Of a stretch of DNA of 33,186 bases, positions 8,977 through 16,394 are shown piece after piece. The notes beneath the pieces were generated by a model. The model was not told the origin of the DNA and did no database searches. It saw only the letters and a program-made list of their open reading frames with translations. The stretch's first letter is position 1; the number at the start of each line of letters is the position of its first letter. The stretch comes from Bacillota bacterium. GTDB lineage: Bacteria > Bacillota > Dethiobacteria > DTU022 > UBA8154. Location: the NCBI GenBank assembly GCA_030656575.1, contig JAUSPO010000146.1, positions 1 to 33,186 of the forward strand, given 5' to 3'. The position numbers were made by a program, and so were the translations under genes.

Positions 8977-11025
8977 TTACAAACCCTTTACGCTGCAGAG
9001 CAGCGATTTTAAGGGATTCGAAGAGATAACAGGATCCCGCTGTTCGTTGGAAGTCAGGAAATTTATATTGGCCCTTCCTTCCCATCCATGAACTCCAAAT
9101 ACAGTACCGGGAGGCACTGCTGCTGTGATCCTAACGCACATCCGACAGCTTCCCCGAAGAGAACTGATCTCTATACTCTGGCCGTCAGCCAAGCCTAACC
9201 ATGCAGCCGTTTCAGGGTGGATCTCTGCCATGGGTTCTATCTCTTTTTCACGTAAACTATCGGACCAGCGAAAGGAAGAATTAACATAATACGTTGATTT
9301 AAAACTGGAAAAGATTAATGGGTAAGACGATAACAATTCCGGGGAGCTTAAGGGGCTTTCCTGCGGCTCACTATAACAGGGAAGCGGTGAGAGTCCTTCC
9401 TTTTGCAGGATTGCAGAAAAAAGTTCCACCTTTGTGGTGGGAGTTTTTAAGACTCCTGAAGAGCGAGTTGAATTTGACAAGGTGAGCAGCCCTTCCTCAC
9501 CAAAATCTTTTAGGGTCAGGCCCAGCGGCTGCAAACGTTCATTAAAACTTTCCTCTACACACCCCATCCAAAATTCTTTCTGAAGGCCCATTTCGTTTGC
9601 CAGGGCAAAAACCAGTTCTGTATCCGTCTTTGTGTTTCGGAATTTAGGCAAAGGCCTGTTTAATAGAAGCCCTTTGGGCATATCAGCATAATAGTTATCA
9701 TTAAGTGCAGGATCATAAAGAAGCAGTTCCAGGCCTTCAGATGCGAAAGCAGCCGGAAAAACAAGATCGGCCCATTTTGCTGTTTCAGTCAAAATAAAAT
9801 CGCTTACTGTGATAAAATCAAGTTTCGTGAGGGCTTTTTGCACCATTTCGGCCTGAGCAAGGGTGACAAATGGGTTACCTTTTGTGACGACCAATGCCCT
9901 GGGACTTTCACGGTGTGATTCGTGCAATCGCTGGATGAAGGTAGGTGCGGCTGCTGTATGCTTGAAACGGCATAATAGAGGGTATTCATTCTTTCCAATC
10001 TGCTGCTGCCGCTTTACTTCAGGAAGGGACTCAGAACGGGAAATGTCCCCCAGCGGTGAAGGGGAAAGTAAGGTGTTGCCTCCTTTCACATTAAGGTTTC
10101 CGCTAACAGCCATCAGGCTCAGGATAGCCCGTATTGACTGGAAACTATTGGTATGCTGATCCAGTCCGTTACCCATTTCTATACTGGCAGGCTTTTCTAT
10201 GGCATAGATTCTGGCAGCGGAAATAATATCTTTTTCAGGCAGACCTGTAATACGTGCCGTTTCTGCTGGCGTAAAGACAGAGACTTGTTCCCTCAGCTCC
10301 TCAAACCCCACACAGCACTGCTGGATAAAATTTTGATCATATAATCCATCCCTGATGATCACATGCAGGAAACCCAATGCCAGCGCCCCGTCAGTCCCGG
10401 GCCGTAAGGGCAGCCATACCTGCGCCATGCGTGCCAGGGAAGTCTGCCTGGGGTCCACGACGATAAACCTGGCTCCTCTTTTTCTGGCTGAAAGCAGTTT
10501 GTAAGAAGTACCCTTCGCCGTGGAAAGTTTATTTTTTCCCCATACGATTACGACTTTGCTGTTCTCAACATCGGGGGAAGCTAACGCCCCGAAGGTAATC
10601 AATTGGGCATTTTTTCGCGGTTGGGAACAAATATGGGAGCGGGAAAGGAGATTCGGCGTGCCGAATAAATTTAAGAAGCGCAGCAGGTACGGCGGGATAG
10701 AACCATACCCCTGGTCCCAGATAAGGGTTTCTGATCCATACTTTAAGCGAAGGTCAAAAAGTTTTTCCCTTAAAATCTCCAGTCCTTCTTTCCAGGAGAT
10801 TTCCTGCCAGGTATTGCTTCCCCGTTCTCCAACCCTTTTTAAAGGATGCTGCAGCCTCCTGGAGCTGTTTAAAAGCTCCGGCAGGTTCTTTCCTTTAAAA
10901 CACAGGGAGCCTTTGCTCAAAAAATCCAACCTGCTTACTTTGACCACATTGTGACCTTCCAGATGCAGTAAAACAGGACACTTGCAATCGCATAAAGGGC
11001 AAAATGAAGATCGCGTCATGTTCAT
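8977..11025 (-). CDS. Molybdopterin-dependent oxidoreductase (DMSO reductase superfamily)
   Basis: The 682-residue catalytic subunit has an N-terminal [4Fe-4S] site with Cys9, Cys12, Cys16 and a later GSLCFKG cysteine. The Mo/W-bisPGD domains follow, with [31 protein letters not shown] and [11 protein letters not shown]. The C-terminal dinucleotide-binding domain includes [17 protein letters not shown]. The cysteine in [14 protein letters not shown] lies where the family places the metal ligand, so Cys ligation is likely. There is no Tat signal, implying a cytoplasmic enzyme. No electron-transfer subunit is adjacent. Reactions in the family range from hydroxylation to hydration and transhydroxylation; none can be chosen from sequence alone. 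The start ATG at 11025 follows GGGGGA. Confidence 0.9.
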   Translation of the reverse strand: MNMTRSSFCPLCDCKCPVLLHLEGHNVVKVSRLDFLSKGSLCFKGKNLPELLNSSRRLQHPLKRVGERGSNTWQEISWKEGLEILREKLFDLRLKYGSETLIWDQGYGSIPPYLLRFLNLFGTPNLLSRSHICSQPRKNAQLITFGALASPDVENSKVVIVWGKNKLSTAKGTSYKLLSARKRGARFIVVDPRQTSLARMAQVWLPLRPGTDGALALGFLHVIIRDGLYDQNFIQQCCVGFEELREQVSVFTPAETARITGLPEKDIISAARIYAIEKPASIEMGNGLDQHTNSFQSIRAILSLMAVSGNLNVKGGNTLLSPSPLGDISRSESLPEVKRQQQIGKNEYPLLCRFKHTAAAPTFIQRLHESHRESPRALVVTKGNPFVTLAQAEMVQKALTKLDFITVSDFILTETAKWADLVFPAAFASEGLELLLYDPALNDNYYADMPKGLLLNRPLPKFRNTKTDTELVFALANEMGLQKEFWMGCVEESFNERLQPLGLTLKDFGEEGLLTLSNSTRSSGVLKTPTTKVELFSAILQKEGLSPLPCYSEPQESPLSSPELLSSYPLIFSSFKSTYYVNSSFRWSDSLREKEIEPMAEIHPETAAWLGLADGQSIEISSLRGSCRMCVRITAAVPPGTVFGVHGWEGRANINFLTSNEQRDPVISSNPLKSLLCSVKGL

Positions 11026-11054
11026 TCTTCGTATCCCCCATTTATGAAGAAAGT

Positions 11055-11456
11055 TTAACCGGGTTCTGTTCTGATTGTTCTCCGGGGTGTACCCAGGGGC
11101 TTCTCCAACCTGGAACGGCGTTTGAACTCGGCCGCATTACGCCAGACTTCCATAGGAATATCCCATTCGGTCATGCACCGAATTCTCATAACCTCATCTT
11201 CTGTTAAACCAAGTTTTTCTGCAATTTCCTGATCAGAGAGCTGATCCTGAGCCACCAAAATGACACTACCGTCTGGGGATGCTTCCCATTTCTGATAAGC
11301 AAGTGACAGCTTTAAAACTCTGTCCTTAAAAACATTATATAAGTCCAGAGGAACACAAAAGAGGTCATAAACGGATGTTCCAAAGGAATCTCCCGCTAAT
11401 CCACTGTCTTTTCTGCTTTTTTCAAGTATTACTTCTGAATAATCCTGACTACTCAT
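11055..11456 (-). CDS. Hypothetical protein with helix-turn-helix-like segment
   Basis: The protein has about 133 residues and is of no family I recognise. Residues near the middle, LSDQEIAEKLGLTEDEVMRI, read like a helix-turn-helix or a short helical hairpin. The C-terminus is basic (AEFKRRSRLEKPLGTPRR). The ATG at 11454-11456 has GGAAGGTG upstream and overlaps the preceding Fe-S gene by eight bases. It sits 29 bases before the molybdopterin oxidoreductase, so a maturation, chaperone or regulatory partner of that enzyme is one possibility. An operon-specific DNA-binding protein is the other. Neither is shown. Confidence 0.7.
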   Translation of the reverse strand: MSSQDYSEVILEKSRKDSGLAGDSFGTSVYDLFCVPLDLYNVFKDRVLKLSLAYQKWEASPDGSVILVAQDQLSDQEIAEKLGLTEDEVMRIRCMTEWDIPMEVWRNAAEFKRRSRLEKPLGTPRRTIRTEPG

Positions 11457-12330
11457 TTGCAGCACCTTCCCTGCTTTTTAAAAATGATTTAAATGCCTTC
11501 CTGTTTACAGGACATACGCGCATACATTCTATACATCTACCCCAAATCCCACGTCCCGGAGGATCCTCTGCATATTGTCTCGCCTGTCCAATGGCCAGAA
11601 ACTTTCTTTTCTCAGGGTCTTCTTCCTTAATGATTTCTGATAGCAATCGCAAATATGCTGCATTCATGGTTGTAAGAGCACGAGTGGCACATAACTGACG
11701 ATAGTAGATAACATCCTGGAGCCGGGACCCATTGATTGTCCCTTCAATAGCGCTGCAGGCGTCCATACAGGGTGTCGTTTTTTTCTTATTCCACATTTTT
11801 ATGCAGCTGCTGTGGGGACAAACAGGTTTACTTAACAGGCCGTCAGGCGTTAACTCCATCGTCGTTACAACCGCAGAAAACCCCAGAAGTCCAAACTTTT
11901 TGTTTAAAATAATCCCGCCTGCCATAGACCGGCTGCCCAGACCCGCGTATTCGGCAAGCACTTTCAGGCTCAGACTTACATTCATGCCGGTATCAGTCAT
12001 ATGTGCGTTGTAAACGATGGACGGGTATCCCTGTTTTTCCTCCAGATAGCGGGCAAGAACCAGGGGAATTGCATCCCGGGTTCCCATAGCGCTGCGGGAT
12101 CTGTGCATAACTTCAGTGCTGGACGTCATCCAGGTTCCCGCCGTATAACGACGTGCTCCGATTGTAATAACACTTTTTGCCCCGGCTAAAAGGTCCCCTG
12201 GGCGGTGTCCCCGGGGTGCGCTTTTGTTGATATCCTTAACAGAAGCAATGCCTGCCACATCGGCACCCCTCTGTAGGGCTATTTGTTTTATTTTCTCTTC
12301 CACAGCAACACCTATCATAGTACACCCCAT
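11449..12330 (-). CDS. QueG-like 4Fe-4S oxidoreductase
   Basis: The 293-residue protein resembles the epoxyqueuosine reductase/reductive-dehalogenase-like Fe-S family in its C-terminal half. It has CPHSSCIKMW, then PCMDACSAIEG, and GRCIECMRVCPVNRKAF. The last is a clear cluster motif. The earlier one is degenerate (CxxxC with missing neighbours), so the usual two full [4Fe-4S] clusters are not both evident. The N-terminal half (GADVAGIASV, SVITIGARRY) matches the family's substrate domain. The start may be ATG 12330 or, with GGGGTG upstream, ATG 12318. Its place in a catabolic operon argues against a housekeeping tRNA role. It could act as a reductase or electron carrier for a pathway step. 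Confidence 0.75.
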   Translation of the reverse strand: MGCTMIGVAVEEKIKQIALQRGADVAGIASVKDINKSAPRGHRPGDLLAGAKSVITIGARRYTAGTWMTSSTEVMHRSRSAMGTRDAIPLVLARYLEEKQGYPSIVYNAHMTDTGMNVSLSLKVLAEYAGLGSRSMAGGIILNKKFGLLGFSAVVTTMELTPDGLLSKPVCPHSSCIKMWNKKKTTPCMDACSAIEGTINGSRLQDVIYYRQLCATRALTTMNAAYLRLLSEIIKEEDPEKRKFLAIGQARQYAEDPPGRGIWGRCIECMRVCPVNRKAFKSFLKSREGAANE

Positions 12331-12385
12331 TCAGTGAAACTGTTTATCTATTGGAAATCACAAAACTTCAGCCCTTGACACATAA

Positions 12386-12967
12386 TTAACTAAAACCAAT
12401 AATTTCCACCAACCTGGGAAAGCCCTGCAGCAGGCAAAGTTCAATTTCCCGGGCGCTGGCCTGCACATATTGATCACTGTAACAGACAAAATGCGGGTCA
12501 GCAGGGTCATGTTCCGGTTTATAATAGCTCTCCTCCAACAACAGGTGGCCGTCTTGTCCGGCCAGTTCACGCAGAGTGAACACCTTTTCAGAGAGCTCGG
12601 GAAACCTCTCCTGCAGAGCCTGCTTCTGTTCATTTTCCATGGCGATAACCAGTGAAGCTGCTCCTGCAAGGGCTGAGGTGAATTCCTGCGATAAATAGTT
12701 TTCCACTTCCCAGCCACTTTTTTGCAGATAAGAAGTGGTCGTCGAATATGGGGCAACACCATAAAACTCATCCAAATTCTTCGTGCATCCAAAAGAAGAA
12801 ATGAGTTTGCTGTAATAATTCCAATACTCGTCTGCCATAATCCCTGCAGATTTTACTTCCACCTCATTTTCCAAATGACGTTCTTTTAACAAATGCTGCA
12901 GAAAAAACTCAGCAATGATACTCCTGCAGCGATTAGCTGTACAAATCGTTATAATAGTTTTTTTCAA
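12386..12967 (-). CDS. Low-molecular-weight protein tyrosine phosphatase-like protein
   Basis: The protein has about 193 residues. It carries the LMW phosphatase/arsenate reductase P-loop near the N-terminus, ICTANRCRS, with Cys9-x5-Arg15. A C-terminal EHDPADPHF supplies the DP general-acid motif of the family. It is longer than the usual ~150 residues, with insertions between the loop and the DP motif. The TTG at 12965-12967 is chosen because TGGAG lies 8 bases before it; the upstream GTG at 12976 falls within that site. A phosphatase in an operon encoding a phosphotransferase could remove the activating phosphate later in the pathway or act on phosphoproteins. That link is inference. Confidence 0.78.
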   Translation of the reverse strand: MKKTIITICTANRCRSIIAEFFLQHLLKERHLENEVEVKSAGIMADEYWNYYSKLISSFGCTKNLDEFYGVAPYSTTTSYLQKSGWEVENYLSQEFTSALAGAASLVIAMENEQKQALQERFPELSEKVFTLRELAGQDGHLLLEESYYKPEHDPADPHFVCYSDQYVQASAREIELCLLQGFPRLVEIIGFS

Positions 12968-13050
12968 CAGGATCACTCCATTTCATTTGATGAGCTGCTT
13001 CTCAGATTGGAACGATCTTACTGCATTACAAAAGTTGTTGTTTAGTATAG

Positions 13051-14334
13051 TTAAAGATTCGAAGCAGTTTTTTGAGGCTGAAGATGTTGAAGGAATTTCT
13101 CAACGATTTTTTGGGCAAATACGGGGTTATTCAAGGGAGCATCCACTGTGGTAAGGTTAATATGATTATAATTAATATGTCTTTGAAGCTCTTCCAGAAA
13201 GCAGGTATCCGCTTCCAGGTCATAAAGGGGCGAATCCTTTTCGCTTAAAGATGACCACCCCCGCAGGGGTATAACAATTTCAACCGGACCGTTTGCATAT
13301 TGAAGTTTTTCTGCAAACATCCGTGCAATCTCTTTTAGTTCATCTCTGTCCGTTCTCGCCTGAACCCGGTAGGCATCGGGAATAAACAGCTTACGCTCTG
13401 CCAGACGCCGGTTTATCCATAAAAGATCCCCCTTTTCCTTTCTTTCGAGCGGCCCACAGCTGATCATGTCAAAGCCACATGGCGTTACAACTTGTGGTAT
13501 TCCATTTTTACCCGCGGCCTCCAGGCGTTTTTTCCCGGCAGCCCTATTTCCTCCCAACAACTCCTCTGAAAGCCCTGCAGGTACAATATCCAAAACTCCT
13601 ATGTACAACCCCTGCTCAATAGCCTCATCCATGGCCCTGTCTCCAATCCCCTGGGCGTGGTAAGCAATGACTTCGAATCCCTTTTTCTCCAAAGCATGAC
13701 GAATATAATTACAGCAATAATCTGAGAATTTAAATTCGCTCATTGCTACGCGAGAGGAGGTGTTAGCAGTTTTTAATAAATCAGCGCTTAACGAGGAAGC
13801 GTTTACCATCCCGGCCATACATCCTGCAGCTCTTGACAGGATATCTCTGACCAAAGTATTTGTACCGCTAATATCTACAACCGAGTGAAAAAGAACCAAA
13901 TCCTTTGTCCCAAAATAACGGCCCGCATATTCCGGCATGGCTGCTGTGCTGGAAACAGCTAATTTCGGTAAACCAAAGGGGAGACTGTGCATAATCGTTG
14001 TAATCATTGTCGTTCCACTGGCACCCCCGATACCGATTACACCACCCAGCCTTTCCTCTTTTAATAAATCGGTCAGGATCCTTATTGCTCCTTTAATCAT
14101 CATCAGGGACCCCCAGGCCGTATCCCTGCTTTGCTGAATCTGCAGCAAATTTCCTTCAGCAGCGCAAGCAACCTGCGCAGCACTAATATCCGGGCTAAAG
14201 GCGGGATCTCCCCCGGTACTCAGATCCAAAATCATGGTTTTGCACCCAAACTGCTGTATCTGAGCCTGTAAAAGCTTCAGCTCATCTCCCTTTGTATCCA
14301 GGGTACCAATAATTACTACCATCGATTCGGGCAT
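13051..14334 (-). CDS. Tm-1-like ATP-binding (UPF0261) protein
   Basis: The 427-residue protein begins VVIIGTLDTKGDELKLLQAQ, the diagnostic N-terminus of the UPF0261/Tm-1-like family. It continues with GGVIGIGGASGTTMITTIMH, probably nucleotide-binding, and has YHAQGIGDRAMDEAIEQG and IPLRGWSSLSEKDSPLYD. Tm-1 of tomato binds ATP and blocks tobamovirus replicase. The bacterial members have no settled reaction, although they recur beside catabolic genes. The ATG overlaps the TAA of the aldehyde oxidoreductase (TAATG), so the two are coupled. The TIM-barrel partner domain that plant Tm-1 carries is absent here. Confidence 0.88.
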   Translation of the reverse strand: MPESMVVIIGTLDTKGDELKLLQAQIQQFGCKTMILDLSTGGDPAFSPDISAAQVACAAEGNLLQIQQSRDTAWGSLMMIKGAIRILTDLLKEERLGGVIGIGGASGTTMITTIMHSLPFGLPKLAVSSTAAMPEYAGRYFGTKDLVLFHSVVDISGTNTLVRDILSRAAGCMAGMVNASSLSADLLKTANTSSRVAMSEFKFSDYCCNYIRHALEKKGFEVIAYHAQGIGDRAMDEAIEQGLYIGVLDIVPAGLSEELLGGNRAAGKKRLEAAGKNGIPQVVTPCGFDMISCGPLERKEKGDLLWINRRLAERKLFIPDAYRVQARTDRDELKEIARMFAEKLQYANGPVEIVIPLRGWSSLSEKDSPLYDLEADTCFLEELQRHINYNHINLTTVDAPLNNPVFAQKIVEKFLQHLQPQKTASNL

Positions 14335-16169
14335 TACTGATCATCCCCAATAATTTTATCCAAACCCAAAACCTTAATCCTTTCAAAACCAGGCACCCCT
14401 TCATTGGAGTACTCCAGGTAGTCATAATATTCGGCTAAGAGTTTATCCAAAGATTGAATTACCTGTCCTGAGGAAAACCCTGCTTCCCGCAGCGGTTCTT
14501 TGAAGAACCTTTTTGGCAGTTGATCCCGGCTGCCCTCTGACTCTTCCCGCAAGTTAAAGAGCCTTTCCAGGGTTATGATTCTCTCCCCTATTTTTTCCCA
14601 CTCTCCTGTATCCCCCAGTTCTTCCCAGCCTGTCGCCCCCATGATTAGCTGGGAAAGCAGAGAATCATCCATTCCAGACATACCAAAGGTACAGCAAATA
14701 AGCACCTCTTCAAAAGCCTGGCGGATCTGAACTTGGGCTACCATCTGCCCTTTTCCTTCCTCGGTCCAGCCAAAACCGTCTTTAGCTCCGTAAATTTCAG
14801 GCCTGGGCCTTCCATACATATGGTTGCCTCCAATATTTGAAGTGGCATAACTAAGTCCGTACCCTTTTATAGCCCTGGGATCATATGCGGGAAGCTCTGA
14901 ACCTTTAACATGCATGGCAATCTCTTCCGCTCCATTGCCAATAATCTCCGCTGCTTTGCGCACACCCTTTCCTAACAGAGACCCTATCCCCTCAGCAATG
15001 GCAATTTGGCGAATCAAAGCATGAATAGCATCTACATTACCCCATTCGAGGTCAATTCCCCCCAATTGTTCTCTGGAAAGAATACCTCTTTGCAGCAGTT
15101 CACATGCAAAACCAATCACATTACCGGCACTGATGGTATCCAGACCAAGCTCATCACACAGGTGGTCAAAGGCAATTATCGCTGCCGGATCCGTATTGCC
15201 CACCTGTCCTCCAAAAGCCCAGATCGTTTCATATTCCGGCCCTTCGCTCTCATACCCCTGAAACTTACCTGTTGGCACGCGGTAAACCTGACCACATTTT
15301 GTCATACAATGGAAACATCCTTTATTGCGGACTTTGAATTCTTGAAAACTTTGGGCAAACAGATTTTCCACTCCATCCAGCTTCCCCGATTGGAAGTTGC
15401 GTACAGGATACATTCCCAACTCAACGGCCATCTCCACCATAAAAGACGTACCTTCCCTGGAAAGAGCTTTTCGGCGTGAATTCCCCTTTAAACGGGTAAT
15501 CTGCTCACTCAGCATTTCTTTAAACATTTGGGGCTTAGCCAGAGGGAGCCGCTTGGGAGCAATATCCAATACAATAGCCTTTAAATTTTTACTTCCCATA
15601 ACAGTACCTACACCGCAGCGGGCTGCTGCCCTTTTTTGATGCAAAATTGCTGAAAAAAGAACCTGTCTTTCGCCTGCCGGTCCGATAGTGGCAATTTTTG
15701 CTTGTTTACCATATCGCTCCTGCAATTTTTTTTCAGTATTTCCCGTAGTGAGGCCCCATAGCTCTTTTCCTTCCCGCACTTCCACTTTCTCTTTGGAGAT
15801 ATACAGATAACTGGGCTGATCAGCTTTTCCTTCAATAATCAACAGTTCAATCTCAGCAAACCTTAAATATGCTCCAAAGGAGCCACCGATCACTGACCTT
15901 CCAATTAAACCAGTAAGGGGACTTTTGGTAAGAACCACCCAACGGGACAGCCCCTGTGCCCCTGTCCCTGCCAGTAAACCCGGAGCCATGAATATCTTGT
16001 TTTCACTGCTTAAAGGATCTACTTTTGCTTTAACCTCATTATAAAGATAAGCCGCAGCCAATCCGCGCCCGCCATACATTAATTCCATGAACGTAGAGTT
16101 TACCGCTTCCAGAGTCACTGCTTTTGTAGAAAGGTTTATTCTTAATACATGTCCGGGTAAATAAGACAA
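14334..16169 (-). CDS. Aldehyde:ferredoxin oxidoreductase family tungsten/molybdopterin enzyme
   Basis: The 611-residue protein belongs to the AOR family. The N-terminus, LRINLSTKAVTLE and MYGGRGLAAAYLYNEV, is typical. GSFGAYLRFAEIELLIIEGKA and RCGVGTVMGSKNLKAIV form the pterin domain. The [4Fe-4S] cysteines are in CFHCMTKCGQ, with a later cysteine in ICCTFGMSG, and DELGLDTISAGN is the metal-pterin contact. Family members oxidise aldehydes to acids with ferredoxin, or run the reverse; the BamB benzoyl-CoA reductase subunit is a distant relative. The start is TTG at 16167-16169 with GAGGTG seven bases upstream. It is the first gene of the minus-strand operon and faces the divergent regulator. 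Confidence 0.92.
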   Translation of the reverse strand: MSYLPGHVLRINLSTKAVTLEAVNSTFMELMYGGRGLAAAYLYNEVKAKVDPLSSENKIFMAPGLLAGTGAQGLSRWVVLTKSPLTGLIGRSVIGGSFGAYLRFAEIELLIIEGKADQPSYLYISKEKVEVREGKELWGLTTGNTEKKLQERYGKQAKIATIGPAGERQVLFSAILHQKRAAARCGVGTVMGSKNLKAIVLDIAPKRLPLAKPQMFKEMLSEQITRLKGNSRRKALSREGTSFMVEMAVELGMYPVRNFQSGKLDGVENLFAQSFQEFKVRNKGCFHCMTKCGQVYRVPTGKFQGYESEGPEYETIWAFGGQVGNTDPAAIIAFDHLCDELGLDTISAGNVIGFACELLQRGILSREQLGGIDLEWGNVDAIHALIRQIAIAEGIGSLLGKGVRKAAEIIGNGAEEIAMHVKGSELPAYDPRAIKGYGLSYATSNIGGNHMYGRPRPEIYGAKDGFGWTEEGKGQMVAQVQIRQAFEEVLICCTFGMSGMDDSLLSQLIMGATGWEELGDTGEWEKIGERIITLERLFNLREESEGSRDQLPKRFFKEPLREAGFSSGQVIQSLDKLLAEYYDYLEYSNEGVPGFERIKVLGLDKIIGDDQ

Positions 16170-16276
16170 TCCAGCTCACCTCAATTCAGATAAAAATGTC
16201 TTAAATAATCATTTATCACGTTAGCAGAACATAGAAGTAATATAAATGTATAAAATAGATAAAAAATTTCAATTTA

Positions 16277-16294
16277 TTGGCCTATTTCAGCCAA
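16277..16294. promoter_or_regulatory. Inverted repeat TTGGC-N8-GCCAA, candidate operator
   Basis: Five-base arms with an eight-base spacer sit in the 225-bp AT-rich gap between the divergent AOR operon and the regulator. Arms at 16277-16281 and 16290-16294 are perfect. It is the only GC-containing dyad in the gap, which makes it a plausible binding site for the adjacent regulator. No experimental motif supports it. Confidence 0.35.
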
Positions 16295-16352
16295 CTGTTA
16301 TAAAAAGGAAAGTTTTAGTTGTTTGAATTCGGTATTTATGTTAATATATTTT

Positions 16353-16378
16353 AAATATAGTTAATATTATCTATATTT
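16353..16378. promoter_or_regulatory. Inverted repeat AAATATAG-N10-CTATATTT upstream of regulator
   Basis: Perfect eight-base arms (16353-16360 and 16371-16378) lie just before the regulator's ribosome site. The dyad could be an operator or a promoter-proximal element. In such AT-rich DNA chance occurrence is possible. Confidence 0.3.
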
Positions 16379-16394
16379 TTTTAACTTAACCGCA

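Noticed and set aside
14334-16169. BamB subunit of class II benzoyl-CoA reductase
   Set aside because: The AOR family match is general, and no bamC-I partners are encoded next to it; HdrABC is at the far end of the operon.
16170-16394. Sigma-54 (-24/-12) promoter expected from a XylR-type sensor
   Set aside because: No GG-N10-GC element of the right form was found and the regulator lacks the AAA+ domain needed to work with sigma-54.
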